In this document: positions 38,574 to 48,707 of the stretch, one piece after another
How the letters are laid out: every line of letters starts with the position of its first letter
Numbering within the stretch: the stretch's first letter is position 1
Source: Planctomycetota bacterium
GTDB taxonomy: Bacteria; Planctomycetota; UBA8742; UBA2392
Assembly: GCA_027493625.1 (NCBI GenBank)
Contig: JAOSKM010000002.1
Location: 496,001 to 560,000, forward strand
Length of the DNA: 64,000 bases
Direction: 5' to 3'
The notes under the pieces: model-generated
The model's database searches: none
What the model saw: the letters and a program-made list of their open reading frames with translations, nothing else
What the model was told of the DNA's origin: nothing
Made by a program: the position numbers and the translations under genes

Positions 38574-41500
38574 TTACGACGCGTACTGGATGCGGTCCGG
38601 CGGCAGCAGGCCGGTGATCTTCTCTTCGAATTCCTTGTTGGGCGTGACCCGGAAGGTGGGCCCGGCCTCGATCAGCTCCAGGGGCCGGCCGTCCTCGCCC
38701 AGCACCTTGAAGTACAGCGGCGTGCTGCCGTGGTTGTTCAGGGCCAGTTCACTCAGCGTGCCCAGCAACTCGGTGTTGATCTCGCCGGTGGTCAGGGTCA
38801 GGCACACCCCGGCCGTGAAGCGTGCGCGGGCCGAGGCCGCCGGAAGCAGTTCATCAGCCTTGATGGCGTAGCGGCCGTCGCGATCGGCCTCTGCGGGCCC
38901 GATGGCGAACAGGGCCAGGCCTTCCTTCAGGCGCGGTACCCACTGCACGGCGAGATCGCCGAACAGCAGCACGCGGAACGAGCCCTTGGGGCCGGTCAGG
39001 TTGAAGGTGGCGTAATCGTTGCCGCGCTTGGACTTGCCCTTGCGCAGGCCGGCAACGGCGCCGCCCACGCGCACGGTTGCGCCTTCGTCCAGCAGGGGCA
39101 GCTCGTCGGGGGTGGTGCTGGTGAACAGCTTGAACTCGTGGTCGAAGCGCAGGCTGTCGTCCTGGGCGAATTCCTGCTCGGCGTCCTGCACGTGGATGAT
39201 CTTGCTGACCAGGATGGTGGCGTTTTCGTCTTCGCCCTGCCACTCCAGCATGCCGCGCACGAACACCGGCGCGTCCTCCTGGATCACCTGCTGCAGCTGG
39301 TCGTAGACGTCGGGGAACACGGTCACCTTGGTGAAGCCGGTTTCATCCACCAGGTCGAAGCGGGCCATCTTGCGCCCGAAGTTGCGGCTGTTCTCGTTGC
39401 GCACGGTGTTTACCTGCAGGCCGCTGATCAGCCCGCCCAGGATCACCGCCCCGCCCGCGTCGCCCTGCTGCAGGGTGCTGGCGCGGTTCTTCGCGTAACG
39501 CTCGAAGATCGCGCGGTGGGTGTCCAGCGGCGAGCTGGTGATGTAGAGCCCGAAGGTCTCTTTCTCGGCGCGCTGGCGCTCGGCCTCGGTGAAAGGCGGC
39601 TTGTCGGGCAGCGTTTCCAGGTCGCGCTGGTGCTCATCGACTTCGGCGGCTTTGGCGGGCGCCGCGAACAGGCCCTTTTGGCCCTTGGCCCGGTCGGCGG
39701 CACCCTCGGCGGCCAGGCGCAGGGCCGCTTCGAGGCCGCTGAGCAGCGAGTTGCGGTTGAGTTTCAGGCTGTCGAACGTGCCGCCCTTGATCAGCGACTC
39801 CAGCGTGGCTTTGTTCACGTGGGTGAGGTCGATGTTGTCGAGGAAGTGCATGAAGCCCTTGAACCTGCCGACCTTGTTGCGCGCCTCGATGATCTTCTCG
39901 ACCGCCTTGGTGCCCACGCCCTTCATGCCGCTGAGGCCGAAGATGACCTTGCCGCCGGCCGCCGTGAACTCGGCCTCGGACAGGTTGATGTCTGGCGGGG
40001 TGACCTTCACGCCTGCGGCGCGGATGTTGCGCATGTACTCAACGATCTTGTCGTTGTTGCCGATCATGCTGGTCAGCAGGGCGGCGTAGTACTCGTGCGG
40101 GTAGTGGGTTTTCAGCCAGGCAGTCTGGTAGGTGATCAGCCCGTAGGCGACGGTGTGGGCCTTGTTGAAGCCGTATGAGCCGAAGCCCTCGATCTGCGAC
40201 CACAGCAGCGCGCCGAGTTCTTTGCCGTAGCCCTGTTTGTCCACGCCCTCGATGAACTTGGGGCGCAGCTTGTCCATCTCGTCCTGCTTCTTCTTGCCGA
40301 TGGCCTTGCGCAGCTTGTCGGCTTCGCCGGGCGTAAAGCCCGCCAGGAAGCGGCTCATCAGCATGGCCTGTTCCTGGTAGATCAGCGTGCCGTAGGTGTC
40401 GGACAGGATCTTTGCCCAGCTGCTCGACGGCCGCCGGGTTGGCGATGCCTTCCGTTTCGCCGGGCATGCTGACCTTGACGCGCCCGTGTTTGCGCGCGGC
40501 GAAGTCTTTGTCCACGCCGGCGCTGAGCGGGCCGGGGCGGTAGATCGCCAGCACGGCCGAGATGTCTTCAAAGGTGCTGGGCTTGATGGATTGCAGCAGG
40601 CGGCACATGCCCTCGGATTCGACCTGGAACACGCCGAAGCCGTCGCCGGCGGCGAGTGTTTTGTAAGTATCCGGGTCGTCCAGCGTGTGCAGCGACTTGT
40701 AGGGCGCGTCGGTGGGGGCCTTGATGGCGTCCAGCTCGATGCGCGGGCCGCCGTTGCGCTCGATCAGCTCGACGGCCTTCTGCATGATGGTCAGGTTGCG
40801 CAGGCCCAGGAAGTCCATCTTCAGCAGGCCCTGGTTCTCGACCTCGCTCATGCTGTATTGCGTGGCCAGCACGTACTTGCGCTCGCGGTCCTTCGGCTGC
40901 GTCTTGCGTTCGGGCTCTTCGTCTTCGGCCCACTCGTTCTGCTCCTGGCGCATCAGGGGCAGGTAGTTGGTGACGTCCTTGTCCGCGATCACCACGCCGG
41001 CCGCGTGCACGCCGCTGCCGCGGTTCAGGCCTTCCAGTTTCATGGCCTTGTCGACGAGATTTTTTATCTCCGTGTCGTTGTCGTAGGCGGCCTTGAAGTC
41101 GGGCTCTTCCTCGAGGCACTTGGCCAGCGGCTTCACCTTGCCCTGCATCACGGGCACCAGCTTGGTCAGCTCGTTGACCTTCTTGAGCGGCACGTCGAGC
41201 ACGCGGCCGGTGTCCTTGATGGCCGCGCGGGCGAGCAGCTTGCCGAACGTCCCGATCTGGCAGACGCACTCTTCGCCGTACTTCTTGCGCACGTACTCGA
41301 TGACTTCACCGCGGCGCTCGACGCAGAAGTCGATGTCGATATCGGGCATCGAGATGCGGTCCGGGTTCAGGAAGCGCTCGAACAGCAGGTTGTAGCGCAG
41401 TGGGTCCAGGTTCGTGATGCCAAGCGAGTACGCCACGATGGCGCCGGCCGCGGAGCCGCGCCCCGGGCCGACCGGGATGCCGCGATCCTTGGCCCACTTG

Positions 41501-42585
41501 ATGAAGTCCCACACCACCAGGAAGTAGCTGTTGAAGCCCATGCGCTGGATGGTCTGAAGCTCGAACTCCAGGCGCTCGCGCACGGGCGTGCCGGATGCGA
41601 GCGCGCCTTCACCGTAGCGCTCGCGGACGCCCTGTTCACACAGCTTGCGCAGGTACTGGGCGTCGGTCAGGCCGTCGGGGCACTTGAACTCGGGCAGGTG
41701 GTAGCCCTCGTTCTTGAGGCTGACGTTGCAACGCTGCGCGATTTCGACCGTGTGACGCAGCACTTCCGGGTTGCGCGGGAACAGCGCCAGCATTTCGTCG
41801 GGCGACTTCAGGTAGAAGTCGGGGCCGTAATCGAGGCGGTTGGTGTCGCTGAGCTTGCGCCCGGTGTTGATACAGAGCAGGGCGTTGTGGGCCTCGTAAT
41901 CGGTGGGGGCCAGGTAGTGCGAATCGTTGGTGAGCGCCACGCGCACGCCGGATTTTTCGGCCAGCTCGAACATGCGGCTGCTGACCAGGTCTTCCAGCTC
42001 GCCGGTGCGGGAGTCGCGGTGGGCCTGGATTTCGAGGAACAGGTTTTCGCGCCCGAAGATGTTGAGGTAGTCGTCGATCTTGCACAGGGCCTGCTGCGGG
42101 TCCTTGCTGCGCATGATGGCCTGGGGCACCTCGCCGCCCAGGCAGGCGGTAAGCGCGATCAGCCCTTCGCGGTGGGCGCTCAGCGTGGCGTAGTCAACGC
42201 GCGGCTTGCGGTAGAAGCCCTCGGTGAATCCCTTGCTGACGACCTTGCAGAGGTTGCGGTAGCCGGTTTCGTTCTCGGCCAGCAGCACCAGGTGGGCGTT
42301 TTCCTTGGCGGCGCTGTCGCCGCCGGGGGCGCCGTCCAGCTCCGGGTTGCGCTTCTCGTGCATGTCGTAGGGGACGACGTAGATCTCGCAACCCACGATC
42401 GGCTTGATGCCCTGTTTGCCGCACTCGTTGACCAGGTCGATGATGCCGCACATGTTGCCGTGGTCAGTCAGTGCCAGCGCGCCCATGCCGAGGCTTGCGG
42501 CGCGCTTGGCCAGGCCGGCGACGGTGGCGCCGCCGTCCAGGAAGCTGTAGTCGGAGTGAACGTGCAGGTGGACGAATTCGGTCAT
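38574..42585 (-). CDS. dnaE: DNA polymerase III alpha subunit (DnaE), one frameshift
   Basis: The replicative polymerase. Two overlapping frames join if one T is removed from TTT at 40411-40413, giving VEQLGKILSDTYGTLIYQEQ, a highly conserved DnaE stretch. The product is ~1,336 residues. The PHP domain starts at the N-terminus (HLHVHSDYSFLDG, TDHGNMCG). The catalytic PDIDIDF motif lies near residue 415, the polymerase palm and fingers follow, and an OB-fold (VRVGGAVAGLRKGKSKRG) precedes the C-terminus. An essential gene would not tolerate this break, which is strong evidence that the indel is a sequence error. Confidence 0.93.
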
Positions 42586-42636
42586 GGCAGCCTGATTCTA
42601 TAAACGCCTGCGACATCGGGCGGGCTTCCATGATGC

Positions 42637-42660
42637 AAAAAGGGCCCGACGAGGGGCCCT
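42637..42660 (-). terminator. Intrinsic terminator of the pseudopilin operon
   Basis: On the minus strand the stem AGGGCCC/GGGCCCT (loop CTCGTC) is followed by TTTTTGC. It lies ~27 bases after the stop of the last pseudopilin gene (42687) and before the dnaE start. Confidence 0.85.
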
Positions 42661-42686
42661 GTTCAAAGCTTGTTGATCGGTGTCGG

Positions 42687-43592
42687 CTAGCCGCCTGTTC
42701 CCCCGGTACCGCCCGTTCCCCCTGTACCTCCCGTGCCACCCGTACCGCCGTTGCCGGGTTGGGCCGGTGCTGGCGCCGCGGGCGCCTGGGCGCTGAAGAG
42801 CTTGAACTTGTCGTCCAAGGCGGGGAAGTCGGGCAGGCGCACCAGCGTCTCGTAGACGGCGTAGCGCTTCTTGAGTTTGCGGTTGTAGGCGTCGATCGGC
42901 GTGGCATCGAGGATCAGCTCCACGCGCACGGCGTAGGGCAGCCGGCCTTCCTCGTCGGCATCCCAGCTGTCGAGCTCGGTGCTTGAGCCGCGGGCGACGA
43001 CTTCCTCCAGCGCCGTGGGGTCCAGGCTGCCGTCTTCCAGCACGGCGTCGCGGGGCAGGTCGTAGTACCAGACGCGGAAGCTAACTACGCGGTCGTGCAT
43101 CTTGATGCCCAGGCCGCCTTCGTCGGGGCGCTTGTCCACCGAGAAATCCTCGCGCCGGTACAGCGAATACAGCCCTTCCAGCGGGCTGCCGTCGGGGGCG
43201 TCGTTGGCCTTCACGTAGTAGCCGACCTCGGTGAGGTCGCTGGAGATGCCCTCGTAGCGCATGTAGCTGTCCACCGAGGTCACGAACCAGATCTCGTCGC
43301 TGGCGTCGTCGTCGCCGCCGTTGTGGTCGCCTACAAACCACGAGCCGTCAATCTCGACGTTTTCGTCGGGGCCGGTGGCCCACGCGTTGCGCAGGTCGCG
43401 GGCGATGGCGGCGATGATGTTCGGCCCCAGCCTGCGGGCGCGCGACTCGGCCTCGACCGAAATTTTGGCGTCCACGGTGGCGGTCAGGATCATGCCCAGG
43501 CTGGTGACGATCAGCGCGGAAATCAGGATGGCGATCACGATCTCGATCATCGTGAAGCCCGCCCGTGCCCTGTTGCCGCCGCGCCGCTGCAT
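42687..43592 (-). CDS. Type II secretion minor pseudopilin, GspJ-like
   Basis: A 301-residue prepilin-like protein. The N-terminus has the prepilin peptidase site RAGFTMIEIVIAIL followed by a hydrophobic helix. The globular part contains DLRNAW and SFRVWYYD segments and is larger than typical GspJ. The tail after residue ~275 is seven GGT/GGTGG repeats after Ala/Pro-rich sequence, unusual for a pseudopilin. The ATG overlaps the previous stop as TGATG. It is the last gene of the cluster, with a clear terminator. Assignment to GspJ rests on size and gene order. Confidence 0.78.
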   Translation of the reverse strand: MQRRGGNRARAGFTMIEIVIAILISALIVTSLGMILTATVDAKISVEAESRARRLGPNIIAAIARDLRNAWATGPDENVEIDGSWFVGDHNGGDDDASDEIWFVTSVDSYMRYEGISSDLTEVGYYVKANDAPDGSPLEGLYSLYRREDFSVDKRPDEGGLGIKMHDRVVSFRVWYYDLPRDAVLEDGSLDPTALEEVVARGSSTELDSWDADEEGRLPYAVRVELILDATPIDAYNRKLKKRYAVYETLVRLPDFPALDDKFKLFSAQAPAAPAPAQPGNGGTGGTGGTGGTGGTGGTGG

Positions 43593-44242
43593 CAGTTGCC
43601 CGCCCCTTCCGCCGGCGCCTCTTCCTCGGCCGGCTCGGCCTGGAACAGGATGGCCGGGTCCACGTAGGTGACCAGCTTGATGGTGGGGCGCCCCTGCGGC
43701 GCTTCTTCATCCGCGACCCCGGAGGGACGCGGCTCGGGCAGGAACACGGTGAGGGTGACGCGCACCACGCGCGCGGCCGCCTTTTCGCGCGGGTTGGCTT
43801 CATTGGTGGGTTCGCCGCTTTCGTCCAGCGGCTGCTCCCAGGCGTCCAGGTCTTCCTGGGTGCCGATGAAGTCGGGGCCGATGAAAATCAGCTCCTTGGT
43901 GCACTCCCACTCGAACTTCGAGAAGTTCGTGCGCTCAGTCCAGTTTTCGTTGATGCGCTCGTTGATGCGGTTCAGCCGGTCGTCGAACTCCGCGAAGTCG
44001 CCGTTCTCGTACAGCACCCAGGACTCTTCGTCCTCGGGGTCGGGCAGGTTCTGGCTCACCAGCTCGGCCATCTTCATTTCGGCCAGCCAGGCGCCGGTGT
44101 GCTGGTCGTCGCTGCGCAGGAACTGGTGCAGCGTCTGGTTGCGCACCTGCAGCAGCGCCAGCATGAACACGCCCATGAACAGCACGGCCACCAGCACTTC
44201 GATCAGCGCGAAACCGGCACGGTTGTGGCGAGGCATGGTCAT
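43592..44242 (-). CDS. Type II secretion pseudopilin, GspI/V-like
   Basis: A 216-residue prepilin-like protein. The start ATG 44242 has GGAGAGG upstream and gives RHNRAGFALIEVLVAVLF, a prepilin cleavage site with Ala replacing the usual Thr. The rest is an acidic periplasmic domain with a Glu/Pro-rich tail. It overlaps the previous gene by ATGA and the next by TGATG, in the order H, I, J that is typical of type II secretion loci. Confidence 0.78.
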   Translation of the reverse strand: MTMPRHNRAGFALIEVLVAVLFMGVFMLALLQVRNQTLHQFLRSDDQHTGAWLAEMKMAELVSQNLPDPEDEESWVLYENGDFAEFDDRLNRINERINENWTERTNFSKFEWECTKELIFIGPDFIGTQEDLDAWEQPLDESGEPTNEANPREKAAARVVRVTLTVFLPEPRPSGVADEEAPQGRPTIKLVTYVDPAILFQAEPAEEEAPAEGAGN

Positions 44243-44868
44243 TTCAGCCTCTCCGGGGGTTCGACCTCGAGCTCGCCGGGGTAGACCTCGGCGGCGCCGG
44301 TGAAGGGATTGACCTCCACCGTGTAGAACTCGCCGTCCTCGTTGGTGAGGTAGACCAGGTGCCAGTGGCTGCCGCCGGTGGGCATGAAGTCGATCTTGAC
44401 CTCGGTGTCGTTGGTGCTGCTGCCGTCGCCGAATGCGATACGGTCGATCCACACCGCATAAACTCGCGAGCCGTCGCCGCGGTTGCGAGTGGGCATGGGG
44501 TGAAAGCCGGTGGCGATGCGGGTTTCTTCATCGTCGTCCGTGGCCTCGACCACGTCGCCTTCTTCGGCTTTGCGGGGCGCCCACACGAAATACATCTGCT
44601 CGTCTTCGTCCAGGCTGTAAACCACCGTGTAGCGCTTGCCGTTGAGGGCCGAAAGCGTGCGTACTTGCTGCAGGAAGCCGGCCAGGCTGCGGGCCTCGTC
44701 CTTCAGCTGCTCCTTGTTGCGGAACGCGTAATACCCGCCCACCATCACGATCATGATCAGCAGCCCCAGCAGCAGCACCACCATGGAAAGCTCTACCAGG
44801 GTGAAGCCGGCTCTCGCGGAACGGGCGGCCCGCAGGCCGCCCGCACGGTTGTGGCTGATGGTTCGCAC
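44239..44868 (-). CDS. Type II secretion pseudopilin, GspH/FimT-like
   Basis: A 209-residue prepilin-like protein with the signature RAGFTLVELSMVVLLLGL after a 20-residue leader. A GTG start at 44868, 2 bases after the upstream stop, is the best fit; the longer open frame to 45156 lies inside the previous pseudopilin gene. The body includes the AGFLQQVRTLSALNGKRYTV pattern of GspH-type minor pseudopilins. Coupled to the next gene by ATGA. Confidence 0.78.
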   Translation of the reverse strand: MRTISHNRAGGLRAARSARAGFTLVELSMVVLLLGLLIMIVMVGGYYAFRNKEQLKDEARSLAGFLQQVRTLSALNGKRYTVVYSLDEDEQMYFVWAPRKAEEGDVVEATDDDEETRIATGFHPMPTRNRGDGSRVYAVWIDRIAFGDGSSTNDTEVKIDFMPTGGSHWHLVYLTNEDGEFYTVEVNPFTGAAEVYPGELEVEPPERLK

Positions 44869-44870
44869 GG

Positions 44871-45278
44871 TTACTGGGTATCCGACTGCAGACCTGACTC
44901 GGTGAAGACGATGTCTTTCTCGGGGCTTTCGGCGCCGCCTTCCGCCCCGTCCTTGCCGAGGCAGGTCAGGGTGAAACCGGAATCCGTCAGTTCGTAGATG
45001 TAGTCGTCCTTGCTGAAGGGATCCTTCGGCAGGCCGCCCTTGAAGTAGCTTTCGGTCAGCGCCTCCAGCGAATCCGGGTAGGTGCTGTCGTGCTCCAGCG
45101 CGTACTGGTTGAGCGCTTTCTGGATTTCGCCCATTTCGGTCTGGGCCTTGGTCCACTTGGCCTTGTCCGGCTTGTCGAGCACGAAGACGAACGCCATGGT
45201 CCCGATGATGCCCAGGATGACGATCACCACCATCAGTTCGACCAGCGTAAAGCCGCGCCTGTTCTTGCGTTGAGACAT
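44871..45278 (-). CDS. gspG: Major pseudopilin GspG-like
   Basis: A 135-residue prepilin with the cleavage motif RRGFTLVELMVVIVILGI. The region after it (AQTEMGEIQKALNQYALEHDSTYPDSLEALTE) is the typical GspG alpha-helix and loop, followed by PKDPFSKDDYIY, the GspG calcium-loop region. It would polymerise into the type II secretion pseudopilus. The end is longer than usual and acidic. The first of the four consecutive tightly coupled pilin genes. Confidence 0.88.
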   Translation of the reverse strand: MSQRKNRRGFTLVELMVVIVILGIIGTMAFVFVLDKPDKAKWTKAQTEMGEIQKALNQYALEHDSTYPDSLEALTESYFKGGLPKDPFSKDDYIYELTDSGFTLTCLGKDGAEGGAESPEKDIVFTESGLQSDTQ

Positions 45279-45371
45279 GTAGCTGCTCCTGTATCCGCCG
45301 TGTCAGTTTACCGGCTGGATATGATACGCACCACCGGGGTGATCCGATGGCTTTTTCCCCGGTTTTCGGTG

Positions 45372-45776
45372 CTACTCGGCCGGCTCAAGTTGGCCCTTTT
45401 CATTGAACACGATGTCGCGCGCGTCCTTTTCGGTGCCGCCTCCCGTCTTGTCTGCCCCGAAGCAGGTCAGCTGGAAGCCTGTCTCCGTGCGTTCGTAGAG
45501 GTACGGCTCTTTCGAGAAAGGGTCCGATGGCACCCGGTTGCCCGGGAAGTCGCCGGCGATGGCGTCCAGGCTGTCCGGAAAGTCACCGTCGTGGTTCAGC
45601 GACCAGGTCTGCAGGGCCTTCTGGATCTCGGCCATTTCCGTGCGGGCCGATTCCCACCTGGCGGGGCCGACGTTGCCGGTGGCGTAGTAGAAGCCGATGG
45701 TGCCGATGATCCCCAGGATCAGGACCACAACCATCAACTCAATCAGCGTGAAGCCACGCCTGCGCGTGTTAGCCAT
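45372..45776 (-). CDS. Second GspG-like pseudopilin
   Basis: A 134-residue protein with RRGFTLIELMVVVLILGI, an EIQKALQTWSLNHDGDFPDSLDAI helix, VPSDPFSKEPYLYE and the ending DIVFNEKGQLEP, close to the neighbour at 44871-45278 (which has DIVFTESGLQ). It is a diverged tandem duplicate. The start ATG 45776 has GGGAGA upstream; the open frame upstream lacks pilin character. Two major pseudopilins in one locus may allow mixed filaments. Confidence 0.85.
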   Translation of the reverse strand: MANTRRRGFTLIELMVVVLILGIIGTIGFYYATGNVGPARWESARTEMAEIQKALQTWSLNHDGDFPDSLDAIAGDFPGNRVPSDPFSKEPYLYERTETGFQLTCFGADKTGGGTEKDARDIVFNEKGQLEPAE

Positions 45777-45871
45777 TGCAATCTCCCTTGGGTTGTTGCC
45801 CCGGCGTCCCGGGGCGAGATCCAATGGCCGGCCGTGCAATGGAACGCGCGGCAGAAGCCGCAGTTGGCAGA

Positions 45872-46531
45872 TCAGTCGCCGCCGATGAAGTAGGCGATCA
45901 CCAGTTGGCCGACCAAAGCGTAGCGGCCCATGGCGGCCATGGTTTCCTGCATGGACTCACCGACGAAGTCCAGCCGCACGCGCAGCACCAGGAAGGCGAA
46001 CAGCAGGGCATAGGGCAGGAACAGCAGGGTGTAGCCCAGGCCGCGGTCCAGGTACACGTGCTTGCGCGGCTTGGCTTTCCAGGCCAGGAACACGGCCGCG
46101 CACACAACCACCAGCAGGCTGGGGTACCAGTGCACGAACAGCCAGAACGGGTGGCCCTGCGGCCAGTCAGTCTGCCGCATCAACCAGTCCTGTAGCAAAC
46201 CGGCCGCCATGCACGCCAGCGGCAGCACCACGAACAGGGCCAGGTTGACGTGACGCCCCAGTTGCTTCTTGATGCGGTCCTCACCCTTGTTGACGTAAAG
46301 CCAGCCCACCAGGCTGGCCAGCAGCATGGCGGCCATGGTGTAGACCGGCAGGCGTTCAGCGCGCAGGCCCAGGGTGCCGTCCCAGGCCGAGTGGGGGATC
46401 AGCCACAGCAGGCCGACCAGCGCCAGCAGGCCCATGCCGAACCAGCCGACCCACCATGCGCCCGCCTTGACGGAGTCGTCAAAGGCGCGCTTGCGGGCAC
46501 GAAGGCTGCGGGCAGCGGAGCGGAGAGTCAT
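45872..46531 (-). CDS. Multi-pass membrane protein of unknown function
   Basis: A 219-residue protein with about six hydrophobic segments and short charged loops; an N-terminal basic stretch precedes the first helix. No family motif was recognised. The ATG at 46531 directly abuts a repeat element and has no ribosome-binding site; the true start may be internal. It is followed by the pseudopilin genes on the same strand, which could suggest, but does not prove, a link with secretion. Confidence 0.6.
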   Translation of the reverse strand: MTLRSAARSLRARKRAFDDSVKAGAWWVGWFGMGLLALVGLLWLIPHSAWDGTLGLRAERLPVYTMAAMLLASLVGWLYVNKGEDRIKKQLGRHVNLALFVVLPLACMAAGLLQDWLMRQTDWPQGHPFWLFVHWYPSLLVVVCAAVFLAWKAKPRKHVYLDRGLGYTLLFLPYALLFAFLVLRVRLDFVGESMQETMAAMGRYALVGQLVIAYFIGGD

Positions 46532-46532
46532 G

Positions 46533-46773
46533 GGATTTTGGATTTTAGATTTTGGATTTCCGATTGGGCGTGGCCGTTACGGCCAATCTTGCAATGGCGG
46601 AGGTCATTGAATGCGCAGCTTCCGGGATAGCGCGATGGCGTGAGTAAGAAAGAGTCGTAGCTGCCCGCGCCTCACGCCTCACGCCTTGCGAATTGCGCGT
46701 CACGGGGACCGATGATCGGTCAAAGGCGGATCGAGCCCCGGCGGGCTCAATCCAAAATCCAAAATCCAAAATC
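46533..46773. repeat. MITE-like intergenic element with A/T-rich terminal inverted repeats
   Basis: The left arm at 46533 is built from GATTTTGGATT/GATTTTAGATT units and the right arm (46749-46773) from TCCAAAATCC units, its near-exact reverse complement. The ~180-base core is GC-rich and shows no gene. It fills the whole gap between the nuoE stop and the next start. A related copy of one arm is at 53331. Confidence 0.55.
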
Positions 46774-46775
46774 GA

Positions 46776-47300
46776 CTACGCCGTGTGGTGGCGGGCCGGG
46801 CACTGGTCGTTGCGGAGGTCGTCGACGATCTCGTCAACCTTCTGCTGCGTGAGGTTTTCGTAGTACTCGCCCTGGTTCACTTGCGCGCAGGGGGCCGTGC
46901 CGCAGGAGCCCAGGCACTCGGCCTTGCGCAGGGTGAACTTGCCGTCGGGCGTGGTCTCGCCGTTCTTGATACCGAGCTTGTTGGACAGGTAGTCGAAGAC
47001 CTTTTCACTGCCGCGCAGGGCGCAGGGCAGGGTGCTGCAGACGTAGATGATGTACTTGCCGTCGGTGTCGCGGCGGAAGGTGCTGTAGAAGCTGACCACG
47101 CCCCACACCTTGGCGGGGGGCATGCCGATGGCTTCAGCCACCTGCTCGCAGACGTGGGGGTTGATGAAACCCACCTCGCGCTCGGCGATGCGCAGGGCCG
47201 TAAGGAGGGCGCCGTCCGGCTTGGGGAAGCGCCTGGTCAACGCCTTGATGGCCTCGACGGTGTCGGGCTTCAGGCTGGTGTTCACGGTCTCGGTCGTCAT
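46776..47300 (-). CDS. nuoE: NADH-quinone oxidoreductase subunit E (NuoE)
   Basis: A 174-residue complex I subunit with a thioredoxin-like fold carrying a [2Fe-2S] cluster. The four ligands are Cys88 and Cys93 (CSTLPC) and Cys129 and Cys133 (CLGSC). The N-terminal helical part (ALLTALRIAEREVGFIN) is normal. It follows nuoD by 6 bases. Length and motifs are standard; no other complex I genes are in the window. Confidence 0.94.
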   Translation of the reverse strand: MTTETVNTSLKPDTVEAIKALTRRFPKPDGALLTALRIAEREVGFINPHVCEQVAEAIGMPPAKVWGVVSFYSTFRRDTDGKYIIYVCSTLPCALRGSEKVFDYLSNKLGIKNGETTPDGKFTLRKAECLGSCGTAPCAQVNQGEYYENLTQQKVDEIVDDLRNDQCPARHHTA

Positions 47301-47306
47301 GGCTTC

Positions 47307-48530
47307 CTATCGGTCCAGCTCGCCGGCGATTACGTTCAGGCTGCTCAGGCACGCCACCACGTCGGCGATGTAGCCGCCGGCCACCATCTGCGGCATGGCG
47401 CCGTAATTGATGTAGCTGGGCGGCCGGCACCTTACGCGATAGCCCACGGCCGAGCCGTCCGTCTCGAGGTACCAGCCGAGTTCGCCGTTGGGGCTTTCCG
47501 TGCAGCTGTAGATCTTGCCGTGTTTCGGCGTCTTCAGGCCGTGGCCCTTCATCACCAGCTTGAAGTGGGTGATCAGGCTTTCCATCTGGGTGTAGACCGC
47601 GGCCTTTTCGGGCAGCACGATCTTCCAGTCGTCGATATTGACCGGGCCGCCGGGCAGGCGGTCCAGGGCCTGGCTGATGATCTTGACGCTCTCGCGCATC
47701 TCGTTCATGCGCACGCAGTAGCGGGCGTACACGTCGCCCTCGTCGCGGGTGATCACGTCGAAGTCGAGCTCGTCGTACACCCAGTAGGGGCGGGCGCGGC
47801 GCACGTCGTAGGCCACGCCGGTGGCGCGCAGGATGGGGCCGGTCAGGCCGTAGCTGACGGCGTCTTCGGGGCCGACCGAGGCGATGCCGATGGTGCGGTC
47901 AAGGAAGATGCGGTTGCGGCTCAGCATCTTGTCGATTTCCTTGAGCGCCAGCGGGAACTCGCGCACGAACTTGCGGCAGCGCGGCACGAATTCGCCGGGC
48001 ACGTCCTGCATCATGCCGCCCACGCGGGCGTAGCTGGTGGTCAGCCTTGCACCCGTCACCATCTCGAACAGGTCGTACAGCTTTTCGCGCTCGACGAAAC
48101 TCCAGAGCAGGATGGTGAAAGCGCCCAGGTCCATGGCCTGCAGGCCGCAGCAGATCACGTGGTCGGCGATGCGCGTCAGCTCGGCCAAAATCACACGCAG
48201 GTGCTGCGCGCGCGGCGTGAGCTCAATGTCAAGCAGTTCCTCGACGGCGTGCACGAACCCGAAGTTGTTGCACAACGGGCTCATGTAGTTCATGCGGTCC
48301 GTGGTGCAGACGAACTGGTTGAAGGTGTGGTATTCGCCCAGCTTCTCGAAGCCGGTGTGCAGGAAGCCGATCTCGGGGTCCGCCTTGACGACGTTTTCGC
48401 CCAGCAGCTCCATCTTCACGCGCAGGGTGCCGTGCGTGGCCGGGTGCTGCGGGCCGAAGTTGATGTTCAGCGTCCGCGTTGTGATGTCTTCGCCGGCTTC
48501 AATATCCGGCCTTTCGACGATCTGTGCCAT
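47307..48530 (-). CDS. nuoD: NADH-quinone oxidoreductase subunit D (NuoD)
   Basis: A 407-residue, 49-kDa-type subunit that lines the quinone-binding site with NuoB. GPQHPATHGTLR near residue 27, TGFEKL near 58, the SYARVGGM segment and the C-terminal DVVACLSSLNVIAGELDR with its terminal Arg are the family hallmarks. The start ATG is supported by conservation rather than a strong ribosome-binding site. A 177-base gap upstream (48531-48707) holds a GC hairpin and presumably the promoter. Confidence 0.96.
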   Translation of the reverse strand: MAQIVERPDIEAGEDITTRTLNINFGPQHPATHGTLRVKMELLGENVVKADPEIGFLHTGFEKLGEYHTFNQFVCTTDRMNYMSPLCNNFGFVHAVEELLDIELTPRAQHLRVILAELTRIADHVICCGLQAMDLGAFTILLWSFVEREKLYDLFEMVTGARLTTSYARVGGMMQDVPGEFVPRCRKFVREFPLALKEIDKMLSRNRIFLDRTIGIASVGPEDAVSYGLTGPILRATGVAYDVRRARPYWVYDELDFDVITRDEGDVYARYCVRMNEMRESVKIISQALDRLPGGPVNIDDWKIVLPEKAAVYTQMESLITHFKLVMKGHGLKTPKHGKIYSCTESPNGELGWYLETDGSAVGYRVRCRPPSYINYGAMPQMVAGGYIADVVACLSSLNVIAGELDR

Positions 48531-48659
48531 GGCAGTCCTTGCTCGCCCTTTCGGCGCGAAGTCTAGCTTTTAAGCCTCCCGGGGCCAGCGGCAAGGGTCG
48601 GGTGCGGGTGACAAAGGTAGCCTACGCGGCAGCAACGTGAGGCGGACATCCCGACTGCC

Positions 48660-48682
48660 GGGGCAGGCTGGCAGCCTGCCCC
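48660..48682. other. Perfect 10-bp GC hairpin after the prenyl synthase gene
   Basis: GGGGCAGGCT and its exact reverse complement flank GGC, 26 bases beyond the stop of the leftward prenyl synthase gene. No T run follows. It could stop RNA degradation or transcription, or be a copy of a dispersed GC-rich repeat. Confidence 0.4.
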
Positions 48683-48707
48683 ACGAAGGGCCAGGCGCCC
48701 GTGCCGC

